A stretch of DNA of 64,000 nt from Sarcocystis neurona. Taxonomy: Eukaryota; Apicomplexa; Conoidasida; Eucoccidiorida; Sarcocystidae. The stretch lies in NCBI GenBank assembly GCA_000727475.1, contig KL647292.1:1005424-1069423 (forward strand), in the 5' to 3' direction. Position numbers and translations under genes: made by a program. Positions within the stretch are counted from its first letter, which is position 1, and every line of letters begins with the position of its first letter. Of the stretch, positions 37,101 to 46,100 are shown piece after piece. A model generated the notes under the pieces. It was not told the DNA's origin and made no database searches. It was given only the letters and a program-made list of their open reading frames with translations.

Positions 37101-40100
37101 ACACGTCACCACCACGTGCGCAGCAGGCGTAGCAGTCCTTCAGAACATCGACGCACCTGTACATGCGACAGACGGCAGTCGCAGCAGCGTTCTCCACCGT
37201 CTAATCAGTTCGCTTCGTCCGAGGGCGGGGATGCCTGGGGGTGCCTTCGCGTGATGTTCGGAAGAAGCAATTGACCTCTTTCCTCCCTCTCCTTTCTGCT
37301 GAGAAAGCGACGCAGTCCTCCCCTGCTGGAGACGCATTCTCAGTCGTTGCTGCACGTCACTACTTGGCAACGCTTCAGCGGAGGCCACCCTGCGCTGCTC
37401 CTCCCCGTTCTTGCCCTGTCCCCACGTAGAGAAAATGGCGTTAGAATCAGGTAAGTGAAGTGCGTGAGGACTGCCACTACCACCAGGAGCAGAGACGGCG
37501 GACACAGCAGCCACACGAACAGGCACGGCATGGACAGCGACATCAGTCGAAGTTAGTGGCCGCGGAAAAGGAGCGAGGAATCTTCTGAAAACAACAGAGA
37601 GGGACGCCAGCAGTTGAGCAGGCGATTGCAGGAAACTTACTACTTCTGAGAACGTAGAGGTACCCAGACCGGTTGTTTCCAGCTCGTCAACCAACGCAGA
37701 GAGACCCCTTAAAGAACAGAGAAAGCGGGAGTGGACAGGAAAAGCAGAGTCAGCGGATTCAACGGGCGTTGCTTCTAGAATGCAACCGCCACCTTCTGCC
37801 TTACGCCCACCCCGTGACGCTAGCAAGGCAGGGAAGTCGCTCTCCTTTGTGTGGTTTATGGAGAGCACAGATGCCTCAGCACCCTCAGAACGAGTGGAAG
37901 GGTCTCTTACTACCGCAGGGGGATCTGGCGTCTTGTCTGTGTCAGCAACAGCTGCAGGACCGTACAACTGGTCCTGCACAGTTGCTGACCGGCACGAGCG
38001 ATACACGCGGTCGAGGCGGCTGGCGAGGAAATGCGCCAGAGTCAGAGACACACATAGCGATAGAAAGGCCAGTGTTGCCCCATAAGACGTATACAGGTCC
38101 GTGCAACTACTCGGAATGTCAGCGCCTCGTTGTCGCTGCTGTTCCTGCTGCGGCTGTTGCAGCTGCGCCAGATGCGGTGGCAAGTCAAAGCTAACCCAGA
38201 CGACCGGAGCGCGCAGCGGGAAGAGCGAGCCCGCTGGCGCGTACAAGAACACATGCACCGGCACGCAGAGAGGCTGTGACTGTTGGTATGTCGCTGGCGC
38301 GTGCTGTCTTGACGGTGGATTGCGGTGGAGCGAGAAGAAAGAAAGCAGCGGCGCGATGTCGACGCCTTCAAGGCGTGTGTGTCCGAACACGCCAGAGACA
38401 GAAGAACACGAGTCATACCGCTGCACCGGGTGCACCTGCGGATGTGGCTGCTGGTGTTGTAGCTGTTGCTGGTGTGGCTCCCGCTGGTGTCGCTCTTGCT
38501 GGTGTGGCTGCTGCTGGTGTGGCTGCTGCTGGTGTGGTTGCTGCTGGTGTGGCTGTTGCTGGTGCGTTCCCCCTCGCGACGCAGGCAGCAACACAAACGA
38601 GGCCGCTGGTATTGTGCTCTCGACGACTTGCTGTTCCGTCTGCAGCAGCTGCGCGCAACAGCCGCATCACACCAGTTAACTGGACACGACACTGCAACAC
38701 GTGGAGCTGCACGCAAGGCGACAATGCTGTTTCTACCGGACCAATGCCGCAAAGATGTTTCTGTGCGAAGACGCATGACTGTTGCCGTCTCTCTGTTCTA
38801 CGGAAGGGGCAGTGAAAGAAAGCCAGACTCTCTCCTGGTTCACTTGTTACCTGTATCCAGCCGGCCGGACAGGGGTCAGATGCGAAAGGTGCCCTATGGC
38901 GCCATGCAGTAATAGTATTTTACCCGATATCGTCCACCAGTGCACAAGGCAAACATTGCTCCGATCCCGGCCCTTTCACACAGAAATCCACCTGTATGCG
39001 GTGCCTGCTTTGGACGTCCGTGTACACGTGTTTGCGCCTGAAACGCCCTCCCTCGATCACTTCGTTCGCAGTGGCATCATGTTCTGAAGTTATTAACCAA
39101 TTTTACCTTTCTTGGTTTACCACCAACAGAGAACTCAATTCGTCTCAAGCAGAGTCACCGGTGTGATAACTTGTAGATCTTAGGCAGCACGGCGCAATGC
39201 ATCGGCAACGCCGAGTGGACAAGAACCTACGTTCCTCCACACGTTGCGACAACCCGACTGTCCTAGGAGTGCTTGCCCAGCAAGAAAAACACCGAATCTT
39301 ATCTACGCAAGAAGACGAAAGACGTACACAACACATTGTACACGCTCCTGAAAATACCTCTTCGAGACGAGCAGCCATCTCGGCGGTGACTAAACTCGGT
39401 TGGGTTCCGCCTTCGAAGGGGTCATCGAACTGCAGCGGCAGAAGTCCGCTCCTCGGCAGGTCTTGTGGGAAAGCGTATTTTTCGTTCCCCTTAGACTCTT
39501 CTCTTCTTTGGTGTGCGTCTCTGCCGGAAAACTCCAGAAGACGTACGAAAGAAGACCGTCTCCTTTCCGCAGCGACTCGCTCGTCCTGCTGCCACTGCTG
39601 CTGCTGCTGGTCGTGGCCACGCTGTCGACCCTCAAAACTGTCGTTCTTTTTCTCGATAAGTCTTCCTGTTTGGTGCTGCCGCCCTGCATTCCCCGCACAG
39701 ACAACCTTCGTCCCTCCTCGTTCTCCTGTTCTGTGTTGCTGTTCCTTGTCAGCCCGTCGTGACCCGCCCTCTTCATCCATGAACGCCTTCTGCGCCTGCT
39801 GCAGCAGTGCGGCAGCAAGCGATTCTTGCCTGGCGCCACCGTCCAGCAGCTCCAAGCCTCCGCTGTACATCCACGTCGCCGCGGAGCAGCTTCGCAACGC
39901 TTCCAGCGCGGCGTCCGCAGTCACATCTCTGGCGTCTTGTGAGTGCCTTGTTGTTGGAGCGCTTGCAGATCCAGCGACTTCAGCAGGGGACCGACGTGCC
40001 GCCAAGACACTCGAGAAATTGGACGCTGCAGTAGAAATCGCCTCTTGCCAAGTAGTTGGCATGGTCACTGCTGCAGAAGTCGCCTGTTGCCAAGCCACCG

Positions 40101-43100
40101 GCTTGGTCACTCCAGCAGACTTCTCCGTCTGCGACCTCAGCACACCTGAACTTCTACTTTCGGCCAGAGACGCTGCATGCGCAGCTCCGCGTTGGCACGC
40201 CGGAGCCTTGGCGTGCACCGGGTGCCCCACCAGCAATTCTCCAGCGCACGTCAGCGCATCAGTAACAGCGTCTCCTGACCCCGCCTCCATTTCTCTCATT
40301 TCTGCTTTAGGAAGTTGCCACAGTTGATGTCTCACTGACGCGCTACAGCAACTTGTTTCGCCGCTTCGTTCCCTCTCCTTGCTGGCGCTCGAACTGCTGC
40401 TGCCGCTCACATTGGTGCTGCTTCGATTCGATTCGCTTTGACTTGCGCCACACACTTCAACACCAAGTTTTACTTGTTGCCTCTCTGATCTGGCCCCGAA
40501 AGAGAGTGGAAAAGTCCCCGTCGCAGCTTCTTCCGGTTCTTGCGTCAAAGTAATACCACACAGTTGCTCTCGGTGAACGGACGATTGCTTCTTTGCTTCG
40601 GGTGATGTAGTACCCGGCATTCCCGATGAGACGCGCCTTGCGTTGGGAACGCGTTCCAGAAAAAGTCCTTTCGCCGCACTCTGATGAACCCCTTCCCCTC
40701 TTGCTGCTGTTCCCCGTCCCTGCCCCCCCGCTCCTTTGGAGACGTCGTCTGCGTGGGAGACTTCTTCTTCCTCCTCCTCCTCCCGGTCCGCAGGTGGAGC
40801 TGTGCTCGGCGTCGTGCCGAAGACGTGCACTTCAATCTGTTTGCCCAAGGGGGAGTACGCTTCAGGAAGCTTTGACTCGTCGCTCTCGTTCAGACAGATC
40901 CAATCGATACACGACTGGAGCACATTCCGCAGCAACTCCTGCTTCTCTGCGGGTGCCAGCCGCGCGCCCGCACAACGGTCGGCTGATTTGCGTGTGCGTT
41001 GAGCCGATATAACACCCAGCGCCACAGCATCAGCAGCGCAGTCCTCATTCTCTGTTCCGCTGCTGTCTCCTGCTTCCCAGTCCTCCCAAGTCGATGTTGT
41101 GCCCCGCCGCGTGCGGTTGCTGCGGTACTCGCTGCTGCCGTATTCGTCACTGGTACTGCTGGAGCTGCCAGCTTTGTGCACAGCAGCCCTGCCGCTAAAC
41201 GTCACAGTGGAATGAAAGGTGCTGGCCTCGGCGCTGTTTCGCTGTTTTCCTTGGGCCGCCCCTGCTGTTGTTCGGTTCCGGCTGAAGAGCTGCAAAACAT
41301 GCAACAGAGCAAACACAGACGCTTCTGCCTGACTCGTGCTGAACCCTTCGCGCTTTTGAAGCATCTGCAGCAGCCAGCCCTCCACCTGGCCACGCGTCTT
41401 CTGTTCGCACGACGGCCGTTTCGTGGTCGCGATCTCACGCTCTCTCTTCGCATCGTACAGGGGCTCCTTCTGCCGCAGCTGGAAACGCTGCTGCTTCTCT
41501 GCGTTGTCCTGCGGCGGCGTGGAAGCGTCTGTGCTGACGTTTGGAGAGGAGGGGTCCCCTGCTGAGAACTGAGGAAACAGCAGCAGCGCCTCCGTCAGCC
41601 AACCGAAGCAGCTCCACTCCAGAGGTCTCACACTCGCGTTGTCTCCATGTAGGGTTGCACTGCCTCCCTGAGAAGATAACGCAGCTGCGCTTCTAGTAAA
41701 GCGTGAGGCTGCATGCAGCTCACTTTCCCCACCGGTGCAGCCAGACGCGGCGGGAGGAGCGGGTCCTACGAGAGCGGCTCTGCGCAACGCTTTGAAAAGA
41801 AAAGCTCGGACCGCAGCACGGACCGCAGCGGCCATGAACACTTCAGGTCGCTTCTCTCGCTGTTCTCTCAGGGCTTGCTCCCTTGCTTTCTGTCGCCGTG
41901 CCCGCTCGCACCGCTGCTGCTCCTCCTCTTGTTTCCGCTGGTATTCGGATACATATCGATGTGCGTTACTGATAGCGAATGTCGCTGTCGGAACTGTTGC
42001 GTTTGCTGCTCCTGCGGGATTTCCTGCTGCGCCCGCTGTCTCGTTTTGCTCTTTGCGTTTGTCATTCGGCCGTCTGCCCCCACCGTCGACGCGCGCACGC
42101 CCCTTCGCTGTTGTTGCTGCTGATTCTCTCCTAGGCGCTGATGTTCCTCGTTCTGCCGCTGCAACTTCACCTCCAGCAGCAGCCGTTCCGGCCTTTGCTT
42201 CTGCTAATGATGTTGTATCCTTTTTCACTCCTGTCGGTGCGTGAGCACCAGCTGTCGGCACTCTATCTCCGCGCCCACGTGCACGCTCTGCCATTGCACC
42301 TGTGCCGCCGGTTTTACTTGCTGTCACCTGCTCGGTTTCCTCCTGTTTCTGCCGCGACCCCTGCGCAGCTGAACAAGAAAAGGCAGACACCTTCGAGCCG
42401 AACTCTGAACTTTCGACGGATTTACGTGACGCATCAGCAGATGTGCCACCAGAGGACGAGTCGACACCAGCACCGGACCCGTTGGTGCCCGTAGCAGCAA
42501 CAGCGGGAGGAGAAGCACCTCCAGCGCGATGCTTTCCCCGCTGATTTGACGCAGGAGGAGCAGCAGGAGCGGGGGGAGAAGACAGTGCCAGCCAAGCTTC
42601 TTTGAAAGGCGAGGGGAACAGCTTTTCGTAAGGCCGGGTAGGCTCAAGCGCATGCAAGGCCAACAGCGCAGAAAAGTGCTCGCTGTGACTTTTAAACTCC
42701 CAGTCCTGCTCCGTGAGGAATCTGAGGAAACGGCAGAGGACAGGGAAGAGACAAGAACAAGCGAACAAGGCTATTAATAGAGAAGTCGACGGCGTTACCG
42801 CGAAGCAACTGCTACAGTGATTAGTACACAGGAACCAAAATGGCGGGAGATCGGCGGAAGCCCCCACCTGCGCAGCAAGAGTGTCACAACGCCGCACACG
42901 CACCAGCGCCCGACGACGGCGCAGACGGCGCAAACAAAGCCGACCGGGCGCTGCGCTCTTGATCCGTAGCCGAGGCGGGAAAGCCATGCATGCATTCAGA
43001 CAAGTACCGTCGCGCATACCTAGAGGGACAAGAGCGCAGCAAGGCAGCACTTCTCTGTGGCAAGCAGCAGCCTGCTGCATGGCCATACAAGAGCGACGCA

Positions 43101-46100
43101 GAAAGGCACAGACAATCATAAGGACACCTTCGCTTGCGACGAGTCCTCCTGCGTCCACCAGAATAGGTGTAACATGCCTCGTGGCAGCAACGTTGACCCG
43201 CAGCCGTCAGCTGCGGATCGCACGCAAGGCGCGTCTACTACACGAATGTCAGCGCATCAGAACGGATGCAGCGCGTGGTGACTGGCGAGAGCGAAGTGAG
43301 CCTTCTGTTGTAAGCAGAATTATTGGCTGTTCAACCGTCGGCCCCAAACAAGAAGGGCGCGTGCGCGCGCACACGTCTGGCCTACCCACCGTCTATACAG
43401 CTTCACCTGCTATGCGCACGTCCGCGGCGTACTTCACAAGAGCTAGAGGTCCCCCAGCGTCAGACAACAATAAACGACGCTATGAGTGGCAGACGCAGAC
43501 GCTTGTGCAACGTCCAAGGCATACGAGGATCCCACTTTACACGCAGCGCACCGGTCAGCATTCGGCGGGATGCCGCGAGACACAGATGATTAGACACCTA
43601 TACACATAAATAAATAGGAACACATTAGAAAGGGAGCACAAAGAAGCTTCTGCAATACACGACGATGGCGAATCTGCACACATACGCGGGTGGGCACCGG
43701 ACGGAACAACGACAGAAACGCGAAGCCCCAGAGATGTATATACATATACAAGTAGTTGTTGTGGAACACTCAAAAAGACGGTTACGCTTAGAGTTAGGAG
43801 GAGAGTCGAAATACGCATACGTGAAAGTAGGTGTGGTAAGACGCTCAGAAAGACGCGTATGCGTAGAATAATAGGAGAGGTTTTGAAGACATGTAGGCGC
43901 ACAGACGGCCACACAAAAACCTGTGCGCGTCCAGCGGTGTAACAGCGCATACATGTAACGACTCTCCGTCCAGGGACGGCAGCGTGGGATATCGGGATGC
44001 AAGTGCAGATATACGGATTCTCAACGAAGGCGTAAAACTCACCTCATTTTCTGCGAAGGATCTCTGGCCGAGGGAGTCAAGATGCACTCGGAGCGAAAGT
44101 AATTGGCGCGCGTAGCCTTCCGGAGTTCGAAACGCGGGCGAGGAAGCTTTTGCTGCAGCAGTCCAGCAGCACACGCCGCAATAGCGCACATAACTGCAGT
44201 TCACGCCAGGACGGCGTAAGCAAAAGCTGCCCAGCAGCCGCAGTCGCAGCCGCCGAGGAAGTACCAGTCGCAAAACCCCCCTCCCCCCGCCCACCCCGCG
44301 TGGTGCACAAGCGGGAAGAGCTCAGTATCACACGCAAACAAGCGCCGTCACTTATTCGAGAGAGAAGAAGCCGCGGCGTTCAGGAAAGCAGGAGGACTGC
44401 GGCAGCGGAGAATCTCTGCACCACTTTCGTCCAGTCAAAGAGGCTGAAAAGCAGCGAGAGACAGAGGGTCCCGCCACAGAGAGAAGCGGGACATACAAAC
44501 ACATGTCTTGCACACAGTCGCGCGAGAAGAGGAAATGTAACAGCGTCGTGGAGCATTACAGTCGCACACAAGTCCTATGCGTGCACGGGGATATTCACTA
44601 TACACTCGCATGCATCCACGGCTTCTTTGGTAATGTATACATGTACACACGTATGTCGTGTACATACACTGTGTTGTACTACTTACTATATACGGGCGTA
44701 CGTACACACGACGCGTAACATTCACCTGCCCAAGAGGCGCGCAGCTAAATCTTAGAGACACACGGATCAAGACCCTCGCTGCTGCCGGGGCAGTCGTCCG
44801 AACGTACACCCCGCGGAAGTCGGCGTATACATTTCACAAAGCGTAGGCGAGATCACGTCCTCCTGAGCAGACGCAGATCCAACTGCAGCGGCGGACGGAT
44901 GACGAAAAAAAAAACAGACCCGCTGACGACTGTTTAGAAAGAAATGCGTCCTACAGAACGCCACAGAAAGAGGCCCGCAACAACGGCGTGCGTGCAGGCA
45001 CTGACGACACGCGACGCAGTCCGAAAACAAGAAGAATAGGGCAAAGAGAGGGACAGAGAGAGGGATGCACAGGAAGACGAAAAGACGGATGATGGGCAAG
45101 AGGTTGAATTGGACGAAGAGCGAGAACATGAGGAAGAGAATCACAACGACGGTAGAGCAAGCGTTTGCGACGTGAGAGGGAAAGTATGCAGACGCCAACC
45201 CAGAACGCAGGCACGCGCAGGTGCTGCTGTCAGCACGTTGACAGGCCATGGAGCTGCATCCAAGAGTGGGATGAAAATGGTTTCCAAAGACGGAAATGGA
45301 GGGAGGGGCAGGAAAGGACAAAAATACTTACAAGCGGGAGAACGGGACCCGTGAGTCGGCTGCAGGAACGAGAATCTGCAGAGACAGCGCATCGCCGCAG
45401 AAGAACACAAAAGTAGCGCGCGTGCGCGCAAAAAAAGGTGGAACTCACTTTCTGACAGTAATTATGAAGAAGCTGCTTGGGCGTTCGCTGGAACGGCTTC
45501 AGTTCTATGTGCCCTGGAGGCGGCGGCGTCTCTGCCTCACACGGTGTACTTCCGCCGCCCTGCGTCACCCAAATCAGACGCAGAGCACAGAAGTCATTCT
45601 TCAGCAGAGAGTCGACACAAGCAGAAAACATATTCCACCTGCTTCCGTGAAAGGAAACCAGATAATAAACAAGTGTCTGCCGTACTTTCACAGAGACACA
45701 CACAAATACGCACGCGAGAACACCTTTATGCGCGTGTTGAACCACATATATATATGTGTGTGTAAATATCTATTCATTGACGGGTAATTGGCGACACGAA
45801 GGTGGGCTCAATGACACTAGCATTTTAAGAGACATACGAAAACACACGGAGAGAAAAACACATGCAAAGCGGTGCCCGCAGTGTGGCGGCCACGTTGGCA
45901 GCAAAGCTCTCCGTATATGCTTCTTTCCCTTCCTCCCTGTTCAGCCAGACACCCACCGCCCCATACAGACACGTCTCAACTGGGGCAGGACATCGTGCAC
46001 GCATACATATACATCTGTATATATATATATATATATGGACACCTACATATACTTGTCCGCATGCGCACCCACGAGGAATCCATGTAGATTTGAAGGTTTT

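Noticed and set aside
39197..40327. Plus-strand ORF of 376 residues, Ser/Cys/Ala-rich
   Set aside because: Antisense shadow of helicase exon 4.
41735..42244. Plus-strand ORFs rich in Ala, Cys and Leu over 40,600-42,550
   Set aside because: All lie opposite helicase exon 4 and arise from CTG/GCT triplets on the complementary strand.
44767..45321. Minus-strand ORF of 184 residues with strong hydrophobic stretches
   Set aside because: Exons 2 and 3 of the helicase join in phase across this segment; the hydrophobic residues come from intron pyrimidine tracts.
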